DNA of 43,587 nt from a virus: positions 1 through 43,587 of IMG/VR virus record IMGVR_UViG_3300008120_000093, one strand, 5' to 3'. The translations under genes were made by a program, and so were the position numbers. Each line of letters opens with the position of its first letter. Position 1 is the first letter of the stretch. This document shows positions 34,320 through 40,520 of the stretch, piece after piece. The notes below the pieces were generated by a model. The model made no database searches and had not been told where the DNA came from. It saw only the letters and a program-made list of their open reading frames with translations.

Positions 34320-35270
34320 TCAATCTTCAGCAAGACGCTGGAAGTAAGAGAGAGCATCATCTTCATCATCATCCTGAGTAATTTTAGGAAGTGAAGGAGA
34401 CTTTGAGCGAACATAAGACTGTTCCAATTCTTCCATAACTTTATCCTCACGAGTAGGAGTGGAAGAATAAGATTCAAACTCATCTTCTTGTTCGACTACA
34501 GCACGAGACTGAACTGGAGTATTAGTCTGGCTCAGACCGAGAACATAGTTCATACGAGTCTCAAGTTCTTTATAAGTCTTAAACTGATCGGGAGCAGTGA
34601 TAGCAGAAAGAGAATATTCTTTCTTCCAAATTGCTTCAAGTGCATCGTCATCATCAAGGAGAGGAGCAACACGATCAAACTCAGACTTGTCGTAGTTCCA
34701 ATAACCATCCTTCTTCACAATCTTCAGTTTGAAGTTTGCACCAGCCCAGAAATCAAAGGGATTGATGGGTTCTTCATCTTCAAATTCTGGTTGCATTGCA
34801 TTCAGAATCTTATCAAAGATTTTCTTACCATACTTAAACAGAAATACCTTACCTTCATTTTGAGGATTAGCGGGATCCTTAATTACGTAAATGTTAGAGT
34901 AGTAGGACAGTTTACGCTTTTGCTTACGGACAGTATCCTTATCTTTGTCACTACCACTGTTCCAAAGACCACGATTATACTCCGAAACGGGATCTTTTTG
35001 ACCTAGAGTTGTCAGGGAGTTTTCAATATACCAACCACCTGTACCTTGAAATGCATGTGAATACATTTTGATCCAAGGAAGTTCCTCACCATCAGGGGCA
35101 GGAAGAAAGCGGATAACTGCAGAACCTACTCCAGTCTTATCCATCTCCGGTTTCCAGAGACGATCATCGGCTCCACTGGAAGTAGTACTCATCTTTTCTA
35201 CTTGCTTTACCAACTTTTCAGTCAGAGAACCAAGAGAAGATTGCTTTTTAAGATTTGCGAAATTAGACAT
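34320..35270 (-). CDS. 32: gp32 single-stranded DNA-binding protein
   Basis: 316 residues, near T4 gp32 (301). The N-terminal cooperativity region is followed by the OB core: GVGSAVIRFLPAPDGEELPW, SYYSNIYVIKDPANPQNEGK, VFLFKYGKKIFDKI and INPFDFWAGANFKLKI. The Asp/Glu-rich C-terminal tail (DDDEDDALSYFQRLAED) is expected to contact replication and repair partners such as gp59. No cysteine occurs anywhere, so the His-Cys3 zinc site of T4 gp32 is lost; the loop reads TTLGQKDPVSEYNRGLW. A near-perfect sigma70 promoter lies at 35315-35343, and GAGGT stands 4 nt before the ATG. It coats ssDNA in replication, recombination and repair. Confidence 0.92.
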   Translation of the reverse strand: MSNFANLKKQSSLGSLTEKLVKQVEKMSTTSSGADDRLWKPEMDKTGVGSAVIRFLPAPDGEELPWIKMYSHAFQGTGGWYIENSLTTLGQKDPVSEYNRGLWNSGSDKDKDTVRKQKRKLSYYSNIYVIKDPANPQNEGKVFLFKYGKKIFDKILNAMQPEFEDEEPINPFDFWAGANFKLKIVKKDGYWNYDKSEFDRVAPLLDDDDALEAIWKKEYSLSAITAPDQFKTYKELETRMNYVLGLSQTNTPVQSRAVVEQEDEFESYSSTPTREDKVMEELEQSYVRSKSPSLPKITQDDDEDDALSYFQRLAED

Positions 35271-35314
35271 GTGTACCTCGTATTGTTTGAGATTTGGCCT
35301 TTGTGTACTTCGTT

Positions 35315-35343
35315 ATTCTACAGGTCTGAACCCGTTTTGTCAA
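35315..35343 (-). promoter_or_regulatory. sigma70-type promoter TTGACA-N17-TAGAAT (gene 32)
   Basis: On the minus strand, the consensus -35 TTGACA (35338-35343) and -10 TAGAAT (35315-35320) are 17 nt apart, within the last codons of the DUF1825 gene. Predicted transcription begins about 38 nt before the gene 32 ATG. This gives gene 32 extra transcription by unmodified host polymerase. Confidence 0.8.
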
Positions 35344-35662
35344 TCTGCTGCTTCATTATCTCAAGCATCTTTGACATGTTGCCAAGAATAATATTCATAT
35401 CTGTGCCAGGAGGCATTCCCATCATAATGGCAGAACTAATAATGCGTTCTTTCATTTCTTTTGCCTCAGGATCATCAGATAAACTCATTCTTGTATAAAG
35501 AACTTTTTGTTTATCTAAAAGAGTTTCAAGAACTTCAACATGCTCTAGTTTTTCACTTTTAGTCATTGTTGGAAACTTAAAGATGTTGTTATAAATTTGT
35601 TCTTGAAGTTCTGCAATTTCAGTCATCTCTGCGCGGACAACTTCGGAACTAAAGAAACTCAT
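35318..35662 (-). CDS. DUF1825 family protein
   Basis: 114 residues. The start MSFFSSEVVRAEMTEIAELQ, then KSEKLEHVEVLETLLDKQKV, LYTRMSLSDDPEAKEM and MGMPPGTDMNIILGNMSKML, follows the DUF1825 pattern known from cyanobacterial genomes. It is all-helical with a Met-rich C-terminal half. The family's biochemical role is unknown to me. Its presence in cyanophage replication operons suggests a host-derived gene kept for takeover. The ATG overlaps the gene 59 stop by 4 nt (ATGA), and its 3' end contains the gene 32 promoter. Confidence 0.8.
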   Translation of the reverse strand: MSFFSSEVVRAEMTEIAELQEQIYNNIFKFPTMTKSEKLEHVEVLETLLDKQKVLYTRMSLSDDPEAKEMKERIISSAIMMGMPPGTDMNIILGNMSKMLEIMKQQIDKTGSDL

Positions 35663-36255
35663 TGATCCTCCAGGATAATTTCTTTTAAGATTCGCCTAAA
35701 ACGAAATACGTCAATATTTAGGAATGGATTATATTTTTTAATCCTCCTGCTGACGGTTTGCCACACTGGGTCTTGAAGTTTCTTATCAAACTTATTCCCG
35801 TACAGGAATATTCGGTCATAGATCACCATGGTTTCCAGGCTAATCTTCCCGCTCAGGAACTTTTTTAGAAGAGGTGGATGCCCCTTAGAACACTTAAAAA
35901 CATCCTCGAATTTATTTTCTTCAAATAAAGATTGACTTTCTTCCTTAAAGACATACGAAAGTGATTGAACTTTCTTTTGCCAGTTTTGATATCTTTCTTC
36001 TCCTTCTTTAATCATTTCACCAATCCAAAGTGTTTCTGGATCAGGACAAGATACAAAATTGGCAACGAAGAAATCAACTACTTCTTGATCTGTTTTTTGT
36101 CTTGCAATTTTCTCAAACCACATTCTATCTTTTCTTTTGTAAAAAGATTGAATAGTTGCTCTTGATTTACCACAATACTTAAAGTAATCATAACTGTCTT
36201 TTGTAAAATGATTTTTCAAAGACAGATAACATTTATATGAATCAAATGGCATCAT
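35659..36255 (-). CDS. 59: gp59 helicase loader
   Basis: 198 residues, slightly shorter than T4 gp59 (217), and all-helical. The T4-like landmarks are present in order: MPFDSYKCYLSLKNHFTKDS, YDYFKYCGKSRATIQSFYKR, FFVANFVSCPDPETLWIGEM, LSGKISLETMVIYDRIF and KKYNPFLNIDVFRFRRILKE. In T4, gp59 loads the gp41 helicase onto gp32-coated forks. The surrounding gene group (32, 59, 33) matches T4 gene order. Translation is coupled: its ATG shares a base with the gene 33 stop, and its stop overlaps the next gene by 4 nt. Confidence 0.85.
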   Translation of the reverse strand: MMPFDSYKCYLSLKNHFTKDSYDYFKYCGKSRATIQSFYKRKDRMWFEKIARQKTDQEVVDFFVANFVSCPDPETLWIGEMIKEGEERYQNWQKKVQSLSYVFKEESQSLFEENKFEDVFKCSKGHPPLLKKFLSGKISLETMVIYDRIFLYGNKFDKKLQDPVWQTVSRRIKKYNPFLNIDVFRFRRILKEIILEDQ

Positions 36256-36512
36256 TAAAAAACTAATTTAGCGCGTGATGTTTTCTTGAGAAAATTAAGT
36301 TCCATTGCTTCATACTTAATCTTTTCCTTCAAAGGTTTTGAAATAAGTTTAGGAACTGATTCTAAATCAATGTTGTTTTGTTCGCAGAAATAGATAATCG
36401 CATCAATGTAATTCATCTCGACGTTTACCTGTACGAGACTTTCAATCTCCTGAGCGAAACGTGACGGACAAAAGAATTTACTTTCTAATACTTTCTCTAA
36501 TTCATTCTCCAT
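36255..36512 (-). CDS. 33: gp33 late-transcription co-activator
   Basis: 85 residues from the ATG at 36512 (MENELEKVLESKFFCPSRFA); an upstream TTG would add eight residues but lacks a ribosome site. The core VNVEMNYIDAIIYFCEQNNI, then LESVPKLISKPLKEKI and EAMELNFLKKTS, is the gp33 pattern of cyanomyoviruses. T4 gp33 bridges the sliding clamp gp45 and the host RNA polymerase beta flap, and with gp55 reads TATAAATA promoters. The NATAAATA boxes elsewhere in this window fit that role. It overlaps the nuclease gene upstream by 11 nt. Confidence 0.85.
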   Translation of the reverse strand: MENELEKVLESKFFCPSRFAQEIESLVQVNVEMNYIDAIIYFCEQNNIDLESVPKLISKPLKEKIKYEAMELNFLKKTSRAKLVF

Positions 36513-37182
36513 CTGACCTAATATTGTGATGTACAAATTCTTTGATATAACGAACTAATAGTCTAATATAATCGTCTTTATTCCTTTTGTCAAATACTTT
36601 TACCTCACCACCAGGAGTAACCATGAGTGTGATAAGTTTTTTAACAACTTTTCCAGTAAGTTCGTAATATGCTGCAGCGTAGAATGTTTCCTGTACGAAG
36701 TAGTTTTCAATCCACTCCTCTGGTTTAATTTTGTCTGACGTTTTAAAGTCAATAACTGCTAACTCTCCCTCATACTCGGCAATACAATCAACTCGTCCAG
36801 CAAGTCCAAGATATTCCGAATAAAGAGTTCTTTCAATTGCATGAATATTATTTATCTTATCTAGATAAGGTTTTGCATGATGAAACATGTGTTTTGTCAG
36901 GACTTGATAATTATCCCAAACAAGTTCTTTATTTTCTAAGTAGTCCTGACAAACTTGGTGAAAATCAGTTCCCCTAGCAGTGGCTCTTTTAGTAATACGA
37001 TTTGCTTCTTCAAGTCCAACACGTTGTCTCCACTTTGCAAAAATTTGGCGATTATAAAACGAAGTAACAGAAGTAATAGAAGGCACCCAGTTTCCATTAG
37101 GTAAATTATAGAGACGGATGCTTTCTGTTGTTTTACACTCTAACTCAATGTCACCCAAATAATTATGATGAATAAAACTCAT
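36502..37182 (-). CDS. PD-(D/E)XK nuclease, RecB-like
   Basis: 226 residues. The motifs of the PD-(D/E)XK exonuclease fold appear in order: GTDFHQVCQDYL (His75), GLAGRVDCIAEYEGE (Asp132), LAVIDFKTSD (Asp145 and Lys147) and FVQETFYAAAYYEL (Gln164). This is the arrangement of RecB/Cas4-type nucleases, so a 5'-3' or ssDNA exonuclease acting in recombination, end processing or host DNA breakdown is likely. Cas4-like cysteines are absent. It is flanked by phoH and gene 33 with 4- and 11-nt overlaps, placing it in the replication operon. The exact substrate is unknown. Confidence 0.8.
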   Translation of the reverse strand: MSFIHHNYLGDIELECKTTESIRLYNLPNGNWVPSITSVTSFYNRQIFAKWRQRVGLEEANRITKRATARGTDFHQVCQDYLENKELVWDNYQVLTKHMFHHAKPYLDKINNIHAIERTLYSEYLGLAGRVDCIAEYEGELAVIDFKTSDKIKPEEWIENYFVQETFYAAAYYELTGKVVKKLITLMVTPGGEVKVFDKRNKDDYIRLLVRYIKEFVHHNIRSDGE

Positions 37183-37934
37183 ACACCAACTTCCATTTTT
37201 GCGAGAATATATTCTTTAACGAATCCACTACGAACAATGTCATCAACACCAAACTCAATAATATCAATTGAAGGCATGAGACGAAGAACCTTCATAAAAT
37301 CAACAATACCATTCCTTTCGTTTGTTTTAATCAAATCGGATTGAGTAGCATCTCCACAGAACATAATCTTAGAGTTCTCACCAACACGAGTAATGATACT
37401 ATCGAGTTCATGATAGTTTAGATTTTGAAATTCATCTACAATAATGATTGCATTGTCCAGAGTAGTTCCGCGAATAAAAGAAGTGCTCCAAAAACTAATC
37501 GTTCCCTGAGTTTTGAGGTTTCCATAGAGCATTTCAAAATCTGCATCTGTTGGCAGTTGGAACATGTACTTTACCATATTCTTATAGGGAATTTGATAAA
37601 GTGATGACTTGTCCTCATGATCACCAGGAAGAAAACCAATTTCACGGGTAGCGACAAGAGACCTAACGATATAAATTTTTTCAAAAGGGGTTCTTTCATC
37701 AAGAACATCTTGAAGTGCATTATAAAGAGTAATAAACGTTTTACCAGTACCCGCACACCCATAAGCAACTATATGCTGACCTTTTTCATATGCTTCATAT
37801 AAAAGTTTTTGATTATCTGTGAGAGGTTCTATATCCCTCATTAAATCGGAATTAATTGGCTTCCTGCGCTTCATTTGCTTTGCAGTCATTCCAACACCAA
37901 TAGGTTGATCGTCTACTCTTTTTCTTCTTGCCAT
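37179..37934 (-). CDS. phoH: PhoH-like P-loop ATPase
   Basis: 251 residues. A basic N-terminus (MARRKRVDDQ) precedes the ATPase domain: Walker A GCAGTGKT at 59-66, IYIVRSLVATREIGFLPGDH at ~87-106, Walker B IIIVDEFQN at 163-171, and the sensor-like KIMFCGDATQSD. This is a PhoH domain of standard phage length. phoH is one of the commonest cyanophage auxiliary genes. It is linked historically to the phosphate regulon and related to RNA helicase-like or nuclease-linked ATPases, but its job in infection is not settled. Its ATG lacks an evident Shine-Dalgarno, and its stop overlaps the nuclease gene by 4 nt. Confidence 0.92.
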   Translation of the reverse strand: MARRKRVDDQPIGVGMTAKQMKRRKPINSDLMRDIEPLTDNQKLLYEAYEKGQHIVAYGCAGTGKTFITLYNALQDVLDERTPFEKIYIVRSLVATREIGFLPGDHEDKSSLYQIPYKNMVKYMFQLPTDADFEMLYGNLKTQGTISFWSTSFIRGTTLDNAIIIVDEFQNLNYHELDSIITRVGENSKIMFCGDATQSDLIKTNERNGIVDFMKVLRLMPSIDIIEFGVDDIVRSGFVKEYILAKMEVGV

Positions 37935-37941
37935 AAAAAAA

Positions 37942-38190
37942 TTAAATTGGTTTTACTGTTGAACCTGGGACTTTTGATGCTTTGTGGAGAACGTCATTCC
38001 ACCCTGGATGAGATTTTTTAAGTCTATCATAAACCTCACCCACTTCTCCAGATGAGGGACAAGTAGATGGATCAGACCAATCTCTTTCCCACTCTGGATT
38101 ATCTTGTTTCCATTTGTCCCAATCATAAACACTAAGAACAACTTCTTTTTGTTCTCCTGTGTCTTTATTAATAACAGGATAAGTCGCCAA
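37942..38190 (-). CDS. conserved small protein, 82 aa, TTG start
   Basis: 82 residues. The only usable start is TTG at 38190, with GGAGG seven nt upstream; an ATG before it is followed at once by a TAA. The sequence (ATYPVINKDTGEQKEVVLSV, then YDWDKWKQDNPEWERDW) opens like small 'FmdB-type' cyanophage proteins, but the zinc-binding cysteines are missing (one Cys in total). Later residues (GEVGEVYDRLKKSHPGWNDV) form a helix. An AATAAATA box lies 27 nt upstream. The function is unknown. It is 7 nt before phoH. Confidence 0.7.
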   Translation of the reverse strand: MATYPVINKDTGEQKEVVLSVYDWDKWKQDNPEWERDWSDPSTCPSSGEVGEVYDRLKKSHPGWNDVLHKASKVPGSTVKPI

Positions 38191-38216
38191 ATTTATTCCT
38201 CCATTGTATGTAAGGA

Positions 38217-38224
38217 TATTTATT
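38217..38224 (-). promoter_or_regulatory. candidate late promoter AATAAATA
   Basis: AATAAATA on the minus strand, overlapping the thyX stop region and 27 nt before the TTG start at 38190. The same box and distance occur before structural genes, so the phoH end of this operon may also be transcribed late. Confidence 0.5.
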
Positions 38225-38930
38225 CAATAATCACTGAGGGGGGATCAATACACTCAGTACACCCATCACGAGACCAACCAAGTGCTTCAGATACTGCAGG
38301 GAACTGACAAGTAAAAATACAACGAACTAGTTCTGCAATCTCCATATGTTCCTTCTGTGTACCGTGAGATGAACGAAGATCAATATAATGAATCCATGAC
38401 CTTACAGAGCCAGTCATATAGAGTCTTGTGGGCGTCGCTAAGGGCAGTACAAACCTAGCACACTCCTTTGCCACTCCCTTATCCAGAAGGCGGTTGTAGA
38501 GGCGTAGAGCACTCTCAAAATGAACGCGAATGTCCTCAAGCAAAGTCAGTTTGAGATAATCAGGAATATCATCGATTGAGTTCTGACGATTCTTTGTATC
38601 CTGACGACGCAGTTCTGGAAGAGGAATAGTATTATTCAGAAGATTGGCATCAGCATACCGTTGTGAAAATTCTTGAAATGTAAACGAACGGTGTCGAAGG
38701 ATTTGAGCCGCAATGCCTCTTGTGGTATTAATCTCAACTGTCATACTGGCTTGTTCGAAGATACTCCAGTGCTGATGTTGAATGCAATACTTAAGTAGTC
38801 CAGAGAACTTTTCATTCTCTTGATTTGCAGGGTTACTTACGCGAGCACAGTATGCCATATGCTTTTCTGCGTCAGGAGTAACACTGATTAGTTTTACTTC
38901 TGGTTTCATAAACTCAAAATCATCGAACAT
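38220..38930 (-). CDS. thyX: ThyX flavin-dependent thymidylate synthase
   Basis: 236 residues from ATG 38930, chosen because AGGAAG stands 9 nt before it; two upstream in-frame ATGs have no suitable ribosome site. The ThyX motif is RHRSFTFQEFSQRY at 79-92, followed by PLPELRRQD and the C-terminal TGSVRSWIHYIDLRSSHGTQ, which holds substrate-binding residues. ThyX methylates dUMP to dTMP using methylenetetrahydrofolate and FAD/NADPH, supplying thymidine for phage DNA. It overlaps the preceding small gene by 11 nt and follows the promoter at 39117-39145. Confidence 0.93.
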   Translation of the reverse strand: MFDDFEFMKPEVKLISVTPDAEKHMAYCARVSNPANQENEKFSGLLKYCIQHQHWSIFEQASMTVEINTTRGIAAQILRHRSFTFQEFSQRYADANLLNNTIPLPELRRQDTKNRQNSIDDIPDYLKLTLLEDIRVHFESALRLYNRLLDKGVAKECARFVLPLATPTRLYMTGSVRSWIHYIDLRSSHGTQKEHMEIAELVRCIFTCQFPAVSEALGWSRDGCTECIDPPSVIIE

Positions 38931-39093
38931 CGTATTCATCTTCCTCGTCATAAAATACTTCGTCGTAATCGTTTAAAAAAGTCTTAATCTCCTCATACTG
39001 AAGATCTTTAGTTTTAGGTTCAATCTCTGACTTTAGACATTCTACCAGAGACTCAAGGTTTCTGACAATTAACCTAAGTTTTTCTCTATCCAT
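38920..39093 (-). CDS. small acidic helical protein, 57 aa
   Basis: 57 residues from ATG 39093 (MDREKLRLIVRNLESLVECL), preceded by GAGG at 11 nt; an upstream TTG frame exists but has no ribosome site. It is predicted as a coiled helix followed by a very acidic tail (YDEVFYDEEDEYDVR). It is the first gene after the sigma70 promoter TTGACT-N17-TATAAT. Its stop overlaps thyX by 11 nt and its 3' end provides the thyX ribosome site. The function is unknown. Confidence 0.7.
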   Translation of the reverse strand: MDREKLRLIVRNLESLVECLKSEIEPKTKDLQYEEIKTFLNDYDEVFYDEEDEYDVR

Positions 39094-39116
39094 TTTTATC
39101 AACCTCGACAAAGGTA

Positions 39117-39145
39117 ATTATACATAAAAAAAGAGAGGGAGTCAA
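39117..39145 (-). promoter_or_regulatory. sigma70-type promoter TTGACT-N17-TATAAT (thyX group)
   Basis: On the minus strand, -35 TTGACT (39140-39145) and consensus -10 TATAAT (39117-39122) are exactly 17 nt apart, about 24 nt before the ATG at 39093. The -35 box occupies the loop of the terminator hairpin at 39131-39156. Confidence 0.8.
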
Positions 39146-39156
39146 GTCCCTCTCTT
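39131..39156 (-). terminator. rho-independent terminator after tiny-gene cassette
   Basis: A perfect 10-bp stem (AAGAGAGGGA / TCCCTCTCTT) with a 6-nt loop; on the minus strand it is followed by a run of Ts. It ends the transcript of the three tiny genes at 39164-39479 and also contains the next promoter's -35 box in its loop. Confidence 0.85.
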
Positions 39157-39163
39157 AAAATAT

Positions 39164-39250
39164 TTACTTACTCAACAACAAAATTTCAAAATAGATTAAA
39201 AAAATAAATGCTGTTGATGCACCAGTAATAGCAGCAATCGTAGCAATCAT
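39164..39250 (-). CDS. 28-aa single-span membrane peptide
   Basis: 28 residues: MIATIAAITGASTAFIFLIY then FEILLLSK. It is almost entirely hydrophobic, long enough for one transmembrane helix, with a lysine at the C-terminal end. GGAG lies 7 nt before the ATG, and the start overlaps the previous stop (ATGA). It is the last gene of a three-gene cassette with tight overlaps, followed 7 nt later by a terminator. It could be a thylakoid or plasma-membrane peptide in the manner of small photosystem subunits, or a small modulator of a host membrane complex; neither is shown by the sequence. Confidence 0.65.
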   Translation of the reverse strand: MIATIAAITGASTAFIFLIYFEILLLSK

Positions 39251-39345
39251 TTTCCTGCTCCTGCATTTGCAAGGAGTGCTTGATGACGACGTTGTTCTTT
39301 TTGCTTCTGCTCTTTAATGAGTTGAAGTACATTGAGTTTTTTCAT
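39247..39345 (-). CDS. 32-aa basic peptide
   Basis: 32 residues: MKKLNVLQLIKEQKQKEQRR then HQALLANAGAGK. It is a strongly basic amphipathic helix followed by a flexible tail. It has an excellent GGAGG ribosome site and ATGA overlaps at both ends, so it is clearly part of a translationally coupled set. A basic helix of this kind could bind nucleic acid or a host protein, but I recognise no family. It is below normal gene-calling limits. Confidence 0.65.
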   Translation of the reverse strand: MKKLNVLQLIKEQKQKEQRRHQALLANAGAGK

Positions 39346-39479
39346 TTGTGCCCCTCCTTTACAAACTTAACACCACGATAGGTTTCGTCGTACTGTTGGG
39401 GTTGCTGCATCATTTGTTGTTGATACTCAAGACGCTTTTGGGTGTCATACTCAACACCGCGATATACTACTTTAGACAT
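39342..39479 (-). CDS. DUF4278-like small protein, 45 aa
   Basis: 45 residues: MSKVVYRGVEYDTQKRLEYQ, a Gln-rich middle, and YDETYRGVKFVKEGHK. The paired YRGVxY/YRGVKF strands at both ends are the mark of DUF4278, a family of short proteins in cyanobacteria and their phages. AAGGAG lies 7 nt before the ATG. It is the first gene after the promoter at 39613-39641 and a ~130-nt structured leader. The role is unknown. Early-type promoter, strong ribosome sites and tiny size suggest a host-takeover or stress function (inference). Confidence 0.7.
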   Translation of the reverse strand: MSKVVYRGVEYDTQKRLEYQQQMMQQPQQYDETYRGVKFVKEGHK

Positions 39480-39534
39480 TAGGGTTCTCCTTAATGGTTT
39501 AGGTTAAAGAGCGTTCCTTCAGTCGGCGTTTGCG

Positions 39535-39609
39535 TTCGCTATTTGCGAATAGCGAATGAACGTTCCGTTCCGCGTCGGCTTACTTCCGTCCCAGAGGGAT
39601 GAACGTAAG
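39535..39609 (-). promoter_or_regulatory. structured 5' leader with two hairpins
   Basis: The region between the promoter and the tiny-gene cassette has no ORF but two strong hairpins. One is 39535-39556: TTCGCTATT / AATAGCGAA, a 9-bp stem with a 4-nt loop. The other is 39579-39609: CTTAC/GTAAG outer stem, TTC/GAA with one bulge, and TCCC-TCT-GGGA at the tip. It is more GC-rich than its surroundings and contains repeated CGTTCC and GTCGGC words. The second hairpin lies at the predicted transcript 5' end. It may stabilise mRNA or act as a cis-regulatory RNA. Confidence 0.5.
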
Positions 39610-39612
39610 GTC

Positions 39613-39641
39613 ATTATAGACCTGTTAGTATAGTTATGCAA
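39613..39641 (-). promoter_or_regulatory. sigma70-type promoter TTGCAT-N17-TATAAT (tiny genes)
   Basis: On the minus strand, -35 TTGCAT (39636-39641) and consensus -10 TATAAT (39613-39618) are 17 nt apart, just past the speD stop. Transcription should begin near 39606, giving a leader of about 127 nt before the ATG at 39479. Confidence 0.75.
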
Positions 39642-39659
39642 AAACTTCTGTAACTTTTG

Positions 39660-39986
39660 TTACCGTTCTATGTAACTTAAGGTGTGATTTTGCGCGTAAA
39701 GTTGATGAATAATCATATCACATCCAATTTTTGGATTACAATCGCCACATGTATATACATCTACTGCTGCCTTACCTTCTTCAGGCCAAGTATGAATACT
39801 GATGTGACTTTCCGACAACAAACAAATTACAGTGACACCTTGTGGATCAAACTTTTTAGAGATAGTCTGAACCACAGTAGCACCACTTGCAATTGCTGCA
39901 TTTTCTAGTAAATCTATAAGACAACGTTCATCATCTAAAAGGACAAACGAACATCCGTATAAGTTAAGTAGATAATGTTTGCCCAT
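39660..39986 (-). CDS. speD: SpeD S-adenosylmethionine decarboxylase proenzyme
   Basis: 108 residues from ATG 39986 (GKHYLLNLYGCSFVLLDDER). The self-processing site LLSESHISIHTWPE is intact: cleavage between Glu59 and Ser60 would turn Ser60 into the pyruvoyl cofactor. His65 and Cys80 (VDVYTCGDC) match the processing and catalytic residues of the short Bacillus/Thermotoga class. The enzyme makes decarboxylated SAM, the aminopropyl donor for spermidine. Cyanophage speD may support polyamine supply for DNA packaging or host photosystem stability. It overlaps the preceding small gene by 23 nt. A TTG six nt upstream is an alternative start. Confidence 0.93.
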   Translation of the reverse strand: MGKHYLLNLYGCSFVLLDDERCLIDLLENAAIASGATVVQTISKKFDPQGVTVICLLSESHISIHTWPEEGKAAVDVYTCGDCNPKIGCDMIIHQLYAQNHTLSYIER

Positions 39987-40188
39987 CGTCAAGTCCCACT
40001 TCTAATTCGTCCAACAATGAACTTATGATAGTCTCAGTACCATCCATTGTCTTAATTTTATATAATGATGAATTTCTATATTTCTTTAATTTTTTATATT
40101 TTTTTAGAAGTTTAGTTACTTCATCATCATTGATTATAACTACTGCTTTGCCATTTTTTGCTCTTTCGGCACCAAATCCTGCACTCAT
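39964..40188 (-). CDS. small hypothetical protein upstream of speD, 74 aa
   Basis: 74 residues (MSAGFGAERAKNGKAVVIIN). A short beta strand is followed by a highly basic helix (EVTKLLKKYKKLKKYRNSSL) and an acidic C-terminus (SSLLDELEVGLDDGQTLST). Its ATG overlaps the previous stop by 4 nt, and its last 23 nt overlap speD, indicating coupled translation. The charge split could suit nucleic-acid or ribosome contact, but no family is recognised. Confidence 0.65.
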   Translation of the reverse strand: MSAGFGAERAKNGKAVVIINDDEVTKLLKKYKKLKKYRNSSLYKIKTMDGTETIISSLLDELEVGLDDGQTLST

Positions 40189-40520
40189 TTCCTTTTCTTT
40201 TTCTCCGGTTGCTTAATACCCCACAATTTTGGATTAGTTCTACCATATCCAAAATCAATTTTTCTAACTACATCAGGACCATACTTATCATAGTACATAT
40301 CAAAAATACGTACTCTTGTTCCTCTTACGAGATCAATATATTCTTTATCTTCAAAATTATACCAAATCAAATATGCATCATTAGGAAGTGATGAATCTTT
40401 TACTTTTTCTATAGTAGTTTTTTCGAAAAGAATTTCGCACCCATATTCATGCGGCAGAACTTTACTAATTTTATTTTTGTTTTCTGCCATCTCCTTCTTT
40501 TCCCCTACAGCTACTGTCAT
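40185..40520 (-). CDS. conserved cyanophage hypothetical, 111 aa
   Basis: 111 residues from ATG 40520, which overlaps the previous TGA (ATGA); an internal ATG at 40490 (MAENKNKISKVLPHEYGCEI) directly after AAGGAG is an alternative. The body is a compact alpha/beta domain (DAYLIWYNFEDKEYIDLVRG, VRIFDMYYDKYGPDVVRKID) with a conserved-looking FGYGRTNPKLWG segment and a basic tail (KKKRK). No motif identifies a function. It lies in the speD operon with overlaps on both sides. Confidence 0.7.
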   Translation of the reverse strand: MTVAVGEKKEMAENKNKISKVLPHEYGCEILFEKTTIEKVKDSSLPNDAYLIWYNFEDKEYIDLVRGTRVRIFDMYYDKYGPDVVRKIDFGYGRTNPKLWGIKQPEKKKRK

